Shown: in pieces, positions 24,215-33,658 of the stretch
Position numbering within the stretch: position 1 is the first letter of the stretch
Layout of the letters: the number at the start of each line of letters is the position of its first letter
Source: Methyloversatilis discipulorum
Lineage (GTDB): Bacteria > Pseudomonadota > Gammaproteobacteria > Burkholderiales > Rhodocyclaceae
Direction: 5' to 3'
DNA length: 64,000 bases
Assembly (NCBI RefSeq): GCF_000385375.1
Contig: NZ_ARVV01000001.1
Coordinates: forward strand, 1,984,001 to 2,048,000
Made by a program: the position numbers and the translations under genes
The notes under the pieces: model-generated
What the model was told of the DNA's origin: nothing
Seen by the model: only the letters and a program-made list of their open reading frames with translations
The model's database searches: none

Positions 24215-26590
24215 CTATCGACCGAAACGCCGCAGGCGCAGTGCGTTGCCTATTACGGAGGCTGAGCTCAGGCTCATTGCAAGGGCGGCGATAAGAGGGG
24301 AGAGAAGCCAGCCGGTGATCGGGTACAGCACGCCTGCGGCTACCGGAACACCCAGTGCGTTATAGAGGAAGGCAAAAAGCAGGTTCTGCTTCATGTTGCC
24401 CACGGTTGCCTCGGACAGGTCGCGGGCGACGGCTATTCCGCGAAGATCGCCTTTCACGAGCGTGAGCTGGGCGCTGTTCATCGCCACGTCAGTTCCGGTT
24501 CCCATGGCGATGCCCACGTTCGCCTTGGCGAGGGCTGGCGCGTCGTTGATGCCGTCGCCAGCCATGGCGACGACAGCGCCCTGCCGCTGCAGTGCATCCA
24601 CAAGCTGCAGCTTGTCTTCGGGCTTGACCTCGCCATGAACCTCCTCGATGCCGAGACGTGCGCCGACTGCCCGTGCCGTGGTGAGGCCGTCGCCGGTCGC
24701 CATGACGATGCGGAGTCCGGCCGCCTTCAGCGAGGCCAGCGCCTCAGGCGTGCTTTCCTTGATCGGATCCGACACTGCGAGGAGGCCGGCCAGCCTGCCG
24801 TCGACAGCGCAGTGCATGACGCTTGCGCCCTCGGCTCTGAGGGCTTCGGCCTGATCCTTCAATGACTCGACTGCAACGCCGATCTGCTGCATCAGCGCGG
24901 TGTTGCCCAGGGCCAGTGCGCGGCCGGAAAGTACGCCGCGTACACCGATGCCCGAGCCGGATTCGAAGGTTTCCGGCTCTTCGAGAGCGAGACCCCGTTC
25001 GCGGGCTGCCCGTACGATCGCGTCGGCGAGCGGGTGCTCGCTTCCCTGGTCGAGGCTCGCGGCCAGACGAAGGACTTCTTCCTCCGAGAAGCCGGGCGCC
25101 GCAATCGCCCTGTCGAAGGCGGGCTTTCCCTGGGTGAGGGTGCCTGTCTTGTCGATGATCAGGGTGTCGACCTTCCGCAGATTCTCGATGGCAGCGGCGT
25201 CACGAAAGAGCACGCCCTGCGTCGCGCCCCTGCCGGTCGCCACCATGATGGACATCGGGGTTGCAAGACCGAGCGCGCACGGGCAGGCGATGATGAGCAC
25301 GGACACCGCGTTGATCAGACCGAACACCCAGCTCGGCTCGGGTCCGAAGAGCCCCCAGGCGAACAGCGTCAGCAGTGCGATCGCAACGACCGTCACCACG
25401 AAATAGCCCGCCACGATGTCTGCCATCCGCTGCATGGGGGCTTTCGATCGCTGGGCCTGGGCCACCATCTGCACGATCTGGGAAAGCACGGTTGCCGCCC
25501 CCACGCGCTCCGATTTCATGACGAGAGCGCCGTGGGTATTCAGCGTGGCTCCGATCAGCTTGTCGCCGACCCTCTTCATGACCGGCACGGGCTCGCCGGT
25601 GATCATCGACTCGTCGACCGCGCTGCTGCCATCGAGGACCTCGCCGTCGACGGGCACTTTCTCGCCCGGACGGACGCGCAGCCGGTCCCCGACATGGACG
25701 TGGGTCAGCGGCACGTCCTCCTCGCCGCCGTCATCGGTGAGACGCCGGGCTGTCTTCGGCGCCAGACCGAGCAGGGATTTGATTGCCGCCGAGGTCTGGG
25801 AGCGTGCCCGTAGCTCGAGCAGCTGCCCGAGCAGGGTGAGCGAAATGATGACTGCGGCCGCCTCGAAATACACGCCAATACGCCCCATGGAGCGGAACGA
25901 AGCGGGAAAGGCGTCCGGCGCTACTGTCGCGACTACGCTATAGAGGAAGGCAGCGCCCGTACCCAGGCCGATAAGGGTCCACATGTTCGGGCTGCGGTTC
26001 AGCACGGACTGCGCGCCCCGGACGAAGAACGGTGCACCGCCCCACAGCACGATGGGCAGCGACAGCACCAGCTCCATCCAGGTACGGGTGCCTGCGTCGA
26101 GCCGGTCCACCAGGTGCCCGAACATGGCGAGGACGGTGACGACGACGGTCAGAGGCAATGTGAGCCAGAAGCGTCTGCTGAAATCCTTCAGTTCGGGGTT
26201 GTCGTCCTCGTCGAGTTCGGGAATCAGCGGTTCAAGCGTCATGCCGCATTTCGGGCAGGTCCCTGGGTGCTCCTGGCGGATCTCCGGGTGCATCGGGCAG
26301 GTGTAGATGGTGCCGGGCGGCGCCGACGGTGTGTGGAGATCCGACCGATCGCCCGGAGCGCTGTCCTTCGCGGAAAGATCACGAGCGGCCGTGTGCGACG
26401 CCACAGTCGACGGCCGCTGGTAGCGCGCGGGATGGGCTCTGAACTCGTTCAGGCACCGGGCACTGCAGAAGCGATAGGTCTGCCCTGCATGAACCAGGTG
26501 GTGAGCCGAACCCTCGATCACCTTCATTCCGCAAACGGGGTCTTCGAACGAGGCGGCGTCCGGGCGGGATTCTGTCGAGTGGTCATGCAT
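24215..26590 (-). CDS. copA: copper/silver-exporting P1B-type ATPase with YHS and metal-binding domains
   Basis: The 791-residue ATPase begins with a YHS domain (residues 15-60: [18 protein letters not shown]) and a second zinc-ribbon-like heavy-metal domain ([23 protein letters not shown]) in place of HMA repeats. It then has eight helices including the ion site [11 protein letters not shown], the phosphorylation motif [11 protein letters not shown] in SEHPLADAI and the hinge [10 protein letters not shown]. It exports Cu+ or Ag+ from the cytoplasm. ATG 26590 (MHDHSTES) precedes the YHS domain. It is the last gene of the minus-strand side of the copper island, 73 nt after the copZ-like gene. 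Confidence 0.93.
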   Translation of the reverse strand: MHDHSTESRPDAASFEDPVCGMKVIEGSAHHLVHAGQTYRFCSARCLNEFRAHPARYQRPSTVASHTAARDLSAKDSAPGDRSDLHTPSAPPGTIYTCPMHPEIRQEHPGTCPKCGMTLEPLIPELDEDDNPELKDFSRRFWLTLPLTVVVTVLAMFGHLVDRLDAGTRTWMELVLSLPIVLWGGAPFFVRGAQSVLNRSPNMWTLIGLGTGAAFLYSVVATVAPDAFPASFRSMGRIGVYFEAAAVIISLTLLGQLLELRARSQTSAAIKSLLGLAPKTARRLTDDGGEEDVPLTHVHVGDRLRVRPGEKVPVDGEVLDGSSAVDESMITGEPVPVMKRVGDKLIGATLNTHGALVMKSERVGAATVLSQIVQMVAQAQRSKAPMQRMADIVAGYFVVTVVAIALLTLFAWGLFGPEPSWVFGLINAVSVLIIACPCALGLATPMSIMVATGRGATQGVLFRDAAAIENLRKVDTLIIDKTGTLTQGKPAFDRAIAAPGFSEEEVLRLAASLDQGSEHPLADAIVRAARERGLALEEPETFESGSGIGVRGVLSGRALALGNTALMQQIGVAVESLKDQAEALRAEGASVMHCAVDGRLAGLLAVSDPIKESTPEALASLKAAGLRIVMATGDGLTTARAVGARLGIEEVHGEVKPEDKLQLVDALQRQGAVVAMAGDGINDAPALAKANVGIAMGTGTDVAMNSAQLTLVKGDLRGIAVARDLSEATVGNMKQNLLFAFLYNALGVPVAAGVLYPITGWLLSPLIAALAMSLSSASVIGNALRLRRFGR

Positions 26591-26663
26591 GGTCAGATCA
26601 GGTCCAGTGTGATCGCGCAGCCGGGGGCGCGGAGTGGATGCGTGTGCCTGGATGAAGGCAGTG

Positions 26664-26954
26664 CTATCTGCAGCAACAACCTCCACCGGTCGGGCCAGGC
26701 TTCATATTCGTTGCGGCGTCTGGCGAACCCGGGGATTCGCCAGCTTGCGCCGCTGCGCCGGCGTAGCCTGCCGCTGCCAACGCGTGGAGCATCACGTCGA
26801 GCGCCGGCAGCGCTTCCCCGCGCACGCGTACGTGACCGGACGCCAGATCGACCTCGACGGCCTGCACGCCCTCGACATCGCTCAATGCCGTCCTGACATG
26901 CGAAACGCATGAGCCGCACGTCATGCCACCCACTTTCAGATCGATCGAATTCAT
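26664..26954 (-). CDS. copZ: CopZ-like HMA copper chaperone with cysteine-rich tail
   Basis: The 96-residue protein has one HMA domain ([19 protein letters not shown]; GMTCxxC at residues 10-16) and no signal peptide, so it should act in the cytoplasm. It has an extra C-terminal tail ending GGGCCCR, a three-Cys cluster not usual in CopZ, which may add a metal site. It lies upstream of copA on the same strand, as expected for a chaperone that delivers Cu+ to the pump. Confidence 0.85.
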   Translation of the reverse strand: MNSIDLKVGGMTCGSCVSHVRTALSDVEGVQAVEVDLASGHVRVRGEALPALDVMLHALAAAGYAGAAAQAGESPGSPDAATNMKPGPTGGGCCCR

Positions 26955-27002
26955 TTCGGTCTCCAGGTCGTCAATCGCTCAATCGGGGAATGCCTGCGGC
27001 AG

Positions 27003-27662
27003 TCACCGCCGGGCGGTGTCGGCATTCCCCGCTCCGAAGCGGGGAATGAAACGCGGCGTCCGTGATGCGTAGTCGTCAAACTCCTGCCCGAACCGCTTCT
27101 GCATCTCGCCTTCTTCGGTGCGTGCGAGCCGTCCGTACATCAGCACCAGTACCGGGAACATGGCCAGCGTAAGCAATGTCGGCCACTGCAGCAGGAAGCC
27201 CAGCAGGATCATTACGAAGGCGACGTACTGCGGATGGCGGATGCGCGCGTAGGGCCCGGCGGTCGCGAGCGAACCGCGGCGCTGGGCGTGATAGAGAACA
27301 TGCCACGCACTCGACAGCAGGTAGAAACCGTAGCCGATCAGCACGTAGCTGGCGATGTGCAGCGGACTGAAATGCGGATCACCTGTCTGTCCGAGCAGGG
27401 TGGACCACAGATGGCCGGCATCATGAGTCAGGATGTCCAGGCCCGGATAACGGGTCTGCAGCCAACCGGACAGCACGTAGACGGTGAGTGGAAATCCGTA
27501 CATCTCGACGAAGAGGGCGACGATGAAGGCTGAGAAGGTGCCGAAGGTACGCCAGTCCCTCGCGGTCGCGGGCTTGAAGAAGCTGAAGGCGAACATGATG
27601 AAGATCGCCGAGTTCGCGATGACGAGTAACCAGAGGTTGTAGGCAGGTCCTGATTGCGCCAT
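27003..27662 (-). CDS. isoprenylcysteine carboxyl methyltransferase-like membrane protein
   Basis: The 219-residue protein has about five helices and the ICMT/PEMT-like C-terminal core: GPYARIRHPQYVAFVMILLGFLLQ, then EEGEMQKRFGQEFDDYASRTPRFIP. Such proteins bind S-adenosylmethionine and recur in bacterial copper and silver islands; their substrate there is unknown. ATG 27662 begins MAQSGPAYNLW. The next gene upstream ends 10 nt away, so the two should be co-transcribed. Confidence 0.75.
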   Translation of the reverse strand: MAQSGPAYNLWLLVIANSAIFIMFAFSFFKPATARDWRTFGTFSAFIVALFVEMYGFPLTVYVLSGWLQTRYPGLDILTHDAGHLWSTLLGQTGDPHFSPLHIASYVLIGYGFYLLSSAWHVLYHAQRRGSLATAGPYARIRHPQYVAFVMILLGFLLQWPTLLTLAMFPVLVLMYGRLARTEEGEMQKRFGQEFDDYASRTPRFIPRFGAGNADTARR

Positions 27663-27672
27663 GGTTGATCTC

Positions 27673-27942
27673 CTATTGTCCTTCCTCGGGTCGCTCCGGT
27701 CCGCTCGACGCCGGCCGCCTGTTCCCGTGACCGTGACCGTGGCCGTGGCCGCGATGCATGAATATGTGCATGACCGGACAGACCAGCAGGAGCAGATAGG
27801 GCAGAGCTCCCAGGACGTGCGCAAGGTGCTCGGTGAGCAGGTAATACGCCGCGACCGCGCCGATCACGAGGAAACCGGCCGCGTGACGGGAGCGCCAGAA
27901 TCCCGGCGGGCGCCCGTCATCGTTTGGATGCATGGAGGTCAT
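27673..27942 (-). CDS. DUF2933 small membrane protein with His/Gly tail
   Basis: The 89-residue protein has two hydrophobic segments, a conserved LPYLLLLVCPVMHIFMHRGHG motif typical of DUF2933, and a histidine run (GHGHGHGHG) that could bind metal. DUF2933 proteins usually sit beside copper genes, as here. ATGs at 27942 and 27933 are both possible. The function is unknown. Confidence 0.8.
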   Translation of the reverse strand: MTSMHPNDDGRPPGFWRSRHAAGFLVIGAVAAYYLLTEHLAHVLGALPYLLLLVCPVMHIFMHRGHGHGHGHGNRRPASSGPERPEEGQ

Positions 27943-27956
27943 CGCAGCGGCCTCTC

Positions 27957-28433
27957 TCAGCGGGGTGAATCGGCCGGAGGCATGCGGTCCATCATCATCT
28001 GCATCATGCCTTCCATCATGTCCATGCGCTTCTCCATCATCCGGTGGCGATCCTCCATGCTGCCGCCGTTCTTCATGCCGGCAGTCCCTTTGCCGTCATT
28101 GCCCATCCCCATCCCGCCGCGCATTCGCTTCATCATGGCCATGCCCTCGCGCATGAGCTTCATGTGCTCGCTCATCAGCGCCTGACGTTGCTCGGGCGTC
28201 TTCGCCGCCATCATCTTCTCGTGCATTGCCTGCATTTTCTGCATGTGGCGATCCATATCTCCCATTGCACTTCGTGCGGCAGGCTCGGGAGACCGGGCCG
28301 GGACGGAGGCGCTTCCCTCCGGATGGTGGCCCTCATGCTCGGCAGGCGACTGGGCCTGCGCCTGGACGTTCGAGGCAAGGCCGGCAATGAGCGCAAATCC
28401 CACGGACAGTGCAGCGGTGCGAAGCGTGTTCAT
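27957..28433 (-). CDS. periplasmic Met/His-rich metal-binding protein
   Basis: The 158-residue protein has a signal peptide (SVGFALIAGLASNVQAQA) followed by a helical region extremely rich in Met and His (HMQKMQAMHEKMMAA, MKLMREGMAMMKRM, MMEGMMQMMMDRM). Such Met arrays bind Cu+ or Ag+, so a periplasmic sequestering role is likely. I start it at ATG 28433; the frame is open for 25 residues upstream but that part is not signal-like. It lies in line with the DUF2933 and His-rich genes. Confidence 0.75.
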   Translation of the reverse strand: MNTLRTAALSVGFALIAGLASNVQAQAQSPAEHEGHHPEGSASVPARSPEPAARSAMGDMDRHMQKMQAMHEKMMAAKTPEQRQALMSEHMKLMREGMAMMKRMRGGMGMGNDGKGTAGMKNGGSMEDRHRMMEKRMDMMEGMMQMMMDRMPPADSPR

Positions 28434-28519
28434 GATCGATTCCTTTCTATCAGGTGTTTCGGGGACAGCAAGCACATCGACGGGAGGCCCGGGCGCGAGC
28501 GGGGACATCCCGGTCGGTA

Positions 28520-28780
28520 TCAGCGATCACGCGGATGATGATGTTTGGTCATGTCGGTCGCCGGATCGGCTTTGTTCGAGTCCGTGACCGTCGGTGCCGT
28601 TGCGGGCATCGGAACCCCCGATTTGTCCGGCGAATGCGAGTGGGGGGTCACCTTTCTCTTGTCCTTCTCGATCTTCGCGTCGGACGGCGTGGCCGGACGG
28701 TCCGTCTCGGCGGCGTGCGCCGGGAACGCCAGCGTGAGAATGGTGGCAGCGGTGGTGGCAAGAGCGTTGAGCAGTTTCAT
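28520..28780 (-). CDS. small periplasmic His-rich protein
   Basis: The 86-residue protein has a clear signal peptide (ALATTAATILTLAFPAHA) and a polar mature part with lysine-rich, SHS and TKHHHPRDR segments. I do not recognise a family. It is the first gene after a cop-type operator at 28878-28893, so it and the genes to 24215 may form a second copper-inducible unit separate from cusCBA. Confidence 0.65.
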   Translation of the reverse strand: MKLLNALATTAATILTLAFPAHAAETDRPATPSDAKIEKDKRKVTPHSHSPDKSGVPMPATAPTVTDSNKADPATDMTKHHHPRDR

Positions 28781-28877
28781 GTCAGATCTCCTGAAGGGTC
28801 GGTAGAGGGCGTCCGGGCAGTGCTGCCTTGACGCTCCACAGTCTGTGTTCCGGCGCCCGTCTCCTCGATGACCCGGC

Positions 28878-28893
28878 GATTACATTTCTGTCA
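28878..28893 (-). promoter_or_regulatory. candidate CopR/CusR operator (cop box)
   Basis: On the minus strand the sequence is TGACAGAAATGTAATC, the form of the cop box bound by copper-responsive OmpR-type regulators. It overlaps the cusA stop codon and lies about 100 nt before the His-rich gene at 28780. A close relative is found upstream of cusR (35672-35689). Together they suggest CusR control of the accessory copper genes. Confidence 0.6.
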
Positions 28894-31800
28894 GGAAGCC
28901 GTTGCGTGACGCGCGCCGGCGGCGTCACGCGAGCGGGACAGCTGCCGCTGTTTGATCAAGGCGTAGAGCGCCGGGATGACGAGCAATGTGAGTAGCGTCG
29001 AGGAGACCATACCCCCCACCATGGGGGCGGCGATCCGACGCATCACCTCAGAGCCGGCGCCACTACCCCACATGATGGGCAGCAGGCCGGCCATGATCGC
29101 GACTACCGTCATCATCTTCGGCCGCACCCGCTCGACTGCACCTTCCATGATCGAGGCGTGGAGATTGGCGGCGGTGGGCGTCACCGCCGACGCTTCGCAG
29201 CGCTTCCTGGCGGCTTCCCACGCGTGGTCGAGGTAGATCAGCATCACCACCCCGGTTTCGGCCGCCACCCCGGCGAGCGCGATGAAGCCGACTGCGACCG
29301 CGACCGAGAGGTTGTAATCGAGCAACCACATCAGCCAGACGCCGCCAACCAGTGCGAAGGGTACGGACAGCATGACGATCAGCGTTTCGGTCAGGCGCCG
29401 GAAGTTCAGGTAGAGCAGCAGGAAGATGATGAGGAGCGTGAGCGGTACGACGACCTTCATCTTCCTGATCGCGCGCTCCATCGATTCAAACTGCCCGCTC
29501 CACGTCGCGTAGTAGCCGGGTGGAAACTTCACGCGCTCGTCTACCGCTGCGCGTGCTTCGGCAACATAACTTCCGATGTCGCGGTCCCGGATATCCACGA
29601 AGATGTACGCGGACAACAGGGCATTCTCCGTGCGGATCGCGGGGGCGCCCCGGGAAATCGAGACGTGCGCGAGCTGCCCGAGCGGAATCATCATGCCGTT
29701 CATCGTGGGTACCAGCACTTCGCGCGCGATCCGGTCCGGGTCGCTGCGCAGTTCCCGTGGATAGCGCACTGCAACCGCGTAGCGCTCACGCCCTTCCACC
29801 GTCGTCGTTACTCTTTCGCCGCCGAGCGCCGTGCCGATCACCTCCTGCAGATCGCCGACGGCCAGACCGTAGCGGGCGAGTTGGGCGCGATCCGGCTCGA
29901 TGTCCAGATAGAAGCCGCCTGTAATGCGTTCCGCGAAGGCGGACGACGTTCCCGGAACCGCCTTCACGACAGTCTCTATCTCGCGTGCCACGCGTTCCAT
30001 CTCGCGCAGGTCCTTGCCAAATACCTTGATTCCGATCGGAGTACGGATTCCGGTGGCCAGCATGTCTATCCTCGCCTTGATGGGCATGGTCCACGCGTTT
30101 GCTACACCGGGAAACTGCAGCGCCGCATCCATCTCGGCGATCAGCCTGTCCTGGGTCATGCCGGGCCGCCATTCCGATTCCGGTTTGAGGTTGATCACCG
30201 TCTCGAACATCTCGGTCGGCGCGGGGTCGGTGGCCGTGGCTGCACGTCCCGCCTTCCCGTAAACCGAAGCCACTTCCGGAAAGCTCTTGATGATCTTGTT
30301 CTGCGTCTGAAGGAGTTCGCCCGCCTTGGTGATCGACATGCCGGGCAGCGAGGCGGGCATGTAGAGCAGGGTGCCCTCGTTCAGGGCAGGCATGAATTCG
30401 GAGCCCAGCCTGCTTGCCGGGTAGATCGAGACCGCCATCGCCAGCACGGCGAGCAGGATGGTGAGCCCCTTCCAGCGCAGCACGCCTGAAATGACTGGGC
30501 GATAGAGCCAGATCAGCAGTCTGTTAACAGGGTTGCGAGCCTCGGGCAGGATGCGGCCACGGATGAACAGCATCATCAGCACCGGAACCAGCGTGACCGA
30601 CAGCAGTGCGGCGCCTGCCATCGCGAAGGTCTTGGTGTAAGCCAGCGGCGAGAACAGCCGGCCTTCCTGCGATTCGAGCGTGAACACCGGCAGGAAGGAG
30701 ACGGTGATGATGAGCAAGGAGAAGAACAGTGCCGGTCCGACCTCCTTGCACGCGAGGAGTATGGCCTCTGCCCGGGACTCCCCCTCGTCGAGACGCTCCA
30801 GATGCTTGTGCGCGTTCTCGATCATGACGATGGCGGCGTCGATCATTGCGCCGATGGCGATGGCAATGCCGCCCAGACTCATCAGGTTGGAGTTCATGCC
30901 CAGCAGATGCATGGCGATGAACGCGATCAGAACGCCCACCGGAAGCATCAGGATGGCAACCAGTGCGGAGCGCAGATGCAGCAGGAACACCATGCATACG
31001 AGGGCGACGATCAGGCTTTCCTCGATCAGCGTGTTGCGCAGCGTTTCAATGGCGCGATGTATCAGTTCAGAGCGGTCGTACACCGGCAGGATGCTCACGC
31101 CTGCGGGCAGTCCGGATGACACCTCGGCGAGCGTGTCCTTCAGGTTGTGGATGACTTCGAGTGCATTCTGGCCGTAGCGCGCCATCGCGATGCCCGACAC
31201 GACCTCACCTTCTCCGTTCAGTTCGGCGATACCCCGGCGTTCGTCCGGAACGCGTTCCACCCGGGCGATGTCCCGAACGAGCACCGGGGTACCGCCATCG
31301 GCTTTCACGATGAGACTGGCGATGTCGTCGATGTCGCGGAGATATCCCCGGCCGCGCACCATGTACTCGGTCTCGGCCATCTCGACCACCCGCCCGCCGA
31401 CGTCCCGGTTCGATTCGCGAACGACGCGCGTAACGGCGGACAGCGGAATGCCGTATGCACGGAGCCTGACCGGATCGACCGTGACCTGGTAGGTCTGCAC
31501 GAATCCACCGATCGATGCGACCTCGGCAATGCCACCAGCCTTCGTCAGCGGATATCTCAGGTACCAGTCCTGGAGGGTGCGCAACTCCGCAAGGGTTCTG
31601 TCCTTGGCCAGTACGACGTACTGGAAGACCCAGCCGACACCGGTTGCATCAGGCCCCATCTGCGGCGTGACGCCCTCGGGCATGCGGCCGGCAGCCGCGC
31701 TGAGCGATTCAAGTACGCGCGAGCGGGCCCAGTAGATGTCGGTACCGTCGGCGAAGATCACGTAGACGAAGGATGCACCGAAGAACGAGAAGCCCCGCAC

Positions 31801-32043
31801 CACCCGTGACTGCGGAACCGACAGCATCGCGGTGGTGAGCGGGTAGGTAACCTGGTCCTCCACCACCTGCGGTGCCTGACCGGGGTATTCGGTGTAGACG
31901 ATCACCTGTGCGTCGGACAGATCGGGCAGCGCATCGAGCGGTATTCTCATTACCGCGAGTACGCCGGCGACGATGACTAAGAAGGTGGCGAGCAGTACGA
32001 GGAAGCGGTTACGACCGGACCAGTCGATGAGTCGGGCAAGCAT
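28891..32043 (-). CDS. cusA: CusA-type RND copper/silver efflux pump
   Basis: The 1050-residue protein is a heavy-metal RND transporter with twelve predicted helices and two large periplasmic loops. N-terminal features are IPLDALPDLSDAQVIVYTEYPGQ and DQVTYPLTTAMLSVP; the helix-4 proton relay is LGGIAIAIGAMIDAAIVMIENAHKHL. It exports Cu+ or Ag+ from periplasm or cytoplasm through CusBC. It is third in the cusC-cusB-cusA order, 22 nt after cusB. Confidence 0.94.
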   Translation of the reverse strand: MLARLIDWSGRNRFLVLLATFLVIVAGVLAVMRIPLDALPDLSDAQVIVYTEYPGQAPQVVEDQVTYPLTTAMLSVPQSRVVRGFSFFGASFVYVIFADGTDIYWARSRVLESLSAAAGRMPEGVTPQMGPDATGVGWVFQYVVLAKDRTLAELRTLQDWYLRYPLTKAGGIAEVASIGGFVQTYQVTVDPVRLRAYGIPLSAVTRVVRESNRDVGGRVVEMAETEYMVRGRGYLRDIDDIASLIVKADGGTPVLVRDIARVERVPDERRGIAELNGEGEVVSGIAMARYGQNALEVIHNLKDTLAEVSSGLPAGVSILPVYDRSELIHRAIETLRNTLIEESLIVALVCMVFLLHLRSALVAILMLPVGVLIAFIAMHLLGMNSNLMSLGGIAIAIGAMIDAAIVMIENAHKHLERLDEGESRAEAILLACKEVGPALFFSLLIITVSFLPVFTLESQEGRLFSPLAYTKTFAMAGAALLSVTLVPVLMMLFIRGRILPEARNPVNRLLIWLYRPVISGVLRWKGLTILLAVLAMAVSIYPASRLGSEFMPALNEGTLLYMPASLPGMSITKAGELLQTQNKIIKSFPEVASVYGKAGRAATATDPAPTEMFETVINLKPESEWRPGMTQDRLIAEMDAALQFPGVANAWTMPIKARIDMLATGIRTPIGIKVFGKDLREMERVAREIETVVKAVPGTSSAFAERITGGFYLDIEPDRAQLARYGLAVGDLQEVIGTALGGERVTTTVEGRERYAVAVRYPRELRSDPDRIAREVLVPTMNGMMIPLGQLAHVSISRGAPAIRTENALLSAYIFVDIRDRDIGSYVAEARAAVDERVKFPPGYYATWSGQFESMERAIRKMKVVVPLTLLIIFLLLYLNFRRLTETLIVMLSVPFALVGGVWLMWLLDYNLSVAVAVGFIALAGVAAETGVVMLIYLDHAWEAARKRCEASAVTPTAANLHASIMEGAVERVRPKMMTVVAIMAGLLPIMWGSGAGSEVMRRIAAPMVGGMVSSTLLTLLVIPALYALIKQRQLSRSRDAAGARHATAS

Positions 32044-32065
32044 CGGGATGCGTTCCTCTCGGCGA

Positions 32066-33658
32066 TCAGTGACGGTCGTGCGAAGCGTGTTCCGGCGACG
32101 GCTGCGCCGGCGCGGAGGCAGTTCGCCTTTTCATCGAGGTCACCACCCATTCGCCCGCCGCGCGCTCGACGAATTCGAACGCGATCAGATCGCCGCTGCG
32201 CACATCTTTCGTCACAGCGGGGTTCGCGAGCTTGAAATCCATGCTCATTGCCGGCCAGCCCAGGCTGTCGACCGGACCATGGTTGATCGTGACCACCGCT
32301 GCCGAGCTGTCCATGCGCTCCAGTCTCCCCTGCGCCTGATGCCCGGACGTGCGGCGCGTGCCTGCTGCTTGCGCCTCCTCGTGGGGTGCCTGGCCGAAGC
32401 TGCCAAGGGCCGCCTTGAGGTTGCTCTCCGCGTCGATCAGGAAGTTTGCGGCCACGACGACCGGCTCCCCGTCGCGGAGGCCCCGGAGCACTTCAGTCCT
32501 GTCGCCGGCACGCGCGCCCAGAGTCACTTCCCGGGGTTCGAAGCGCCCGGGCGAACGTTCGACCAGAACCACACGTCGGGTGCCACTGTCCAGGATGGCG
32601 GACGACGGTACCGTCAGAACCGGGGCCCGACCGGCCACCGTGAGTGTGACGTCCGCGTACATGCCCGGTTTGAGCAGGCCCGAGCGATTGGGCAACTCGA
32701 TCCTGACCGGGGTGGTGCGCGTGTCGGTGTTCACCGTCGGGTAGATGAAGGACACGGTGCCGCCGAACGTCTGCTCCGGATAGGCATTCGCCGTCACGCT
32801 GACATGCGCACCGGGTCTGACCAGGCCGATGTCCTGCTCGAAGAGATCCGCCATTACCCACACCGTGGACAGATCCGACACTTGGTACAGCGGGTCGCCG
32901 GGCATGAAACGCATGCCCTGCAGCGCTCTCTTCTCGGTGACTATGCCGGTGGCGGGAGAACGGAAGGTGAGCGTCCGGCGCACTGCGCCAGAGCCGGAGA
33001 GCGAACGGATCTGGTCGTCGGAGACATCCCAGTTGCGAAGACGTGCAAGGCTCGATTCCGCGAGCCGTCGCATGCCCGTCTGCGTTTCGGCGCTGCTTTC
33101 CTCGAGCGCACGTACTCCTTCGGCGGCGATGGCGTACTCGCTCTGTGCCGACAGCAGTTCCGGGCTGTAGGCCTCGAACAGCGCCTGCCCCTTGCGGACG
33201 GCCTGACCCACGGCATTCACGTGCAGACGCTCGATATAGCCTTCGAACTTCGGCGATATCGCGTACGTGCGGCGCTCGTCCGCTTCAATCCTCGCCGCCG
33301 CGCGAATCTGTCGCTCCAGCATGCGGCGGGAGACAGCCTCGGTCCGCACGCCCAGCATCTGCACCTTTTCGCTGCTCACGACGACTTCGCCCGTGACGCC
33401 ATCCGCACTTTTCTCATCGTCGGCGAACACAGGGACGTAGTCCATTCCCATCGGATCCTTTTTGGGTACCGGAGAGGTATCGGGCAAGCCCATCGGATTG
33501 CGGTAGTAGAGCGGCGTGCGCTGCTTCGGCGTGGCGTCGGCGCTTGCGGCTTCCTTCGTGCTGTGGGGGGCTGTGCTGCCAAGCCAGTAGCCTGCGCCGG
33601 CCGCGACACCGACCAGCAGGATGGCGGGCAGCACCCTGCGCAGTGACAGCGTGCTCAC
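32066..33658 (-). CDS. cusB: CusB-type membrane fusion protein with C-terminal CusF domain
   Basis: The 530-residue periplasmic adaptor has an N-terminal membrane anchor and a metal-binding segment at residues 50-80 (YYRNPMG, KKDPMGMDYVPVF). Beta-barrel/lipoyl and hairpin domains follow (ISPKFEGYIERLHVN...). The last 95 residues are a CusF-like fold with INHGPV and WPAMSMDF, the His/Trp/Met/Met Cu(I)/Ag(I) site. Fusion of CusF to CusB replaces the separate chaperone. The GTG start at 33658 overlaps the cusC stop (GTGA). Confidence 0.92.
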   Translation of the reverse strand: MSTLSLRRVLPAILLVGVAAGAGYWLGSTAPHSTKEAASADATPKQRTPLYYRNPMGLPDTSPVPKKDPMGMDYVPVFADDEKSADGVTGEVVVSSEKVQMLGVRTEAVSRRMLERQIRAAARIEADERRTYAISPKFEGYIERLHVNAVGQAVRKGQALFEAYSPELLSAQSEYAIAAEGVRALEESSAETQTGMRRLAESSLARLRNWDVSDDQIRSLSGSGAVRRTLTFRSPATGIVTEKRALQGMRFMPGDPLYQVSDLSTVWVMADLFEQDIGLVRPGAHVSVTANAYPEQTFGGTVSFIYPTVNTDTRTTPVRIELPNRSGLLKPGMYADVTLTVAGRAPVLTVPSSAILDSGTRRVVLVERSPGRFEPREVTLGARAGDRTEVLRGLRDGEPVVVAANFLIDAESNLKAALGSFGQAPHEEAQAAGTRRTSGHQAQGRLERMDSSAAVVTINHGPVDSLGWPAMSMDFKLANPAVTKDVRSGDLIAFEFVERAAGEWVVTSMKRRTASAPAQPSPEHASHDRH

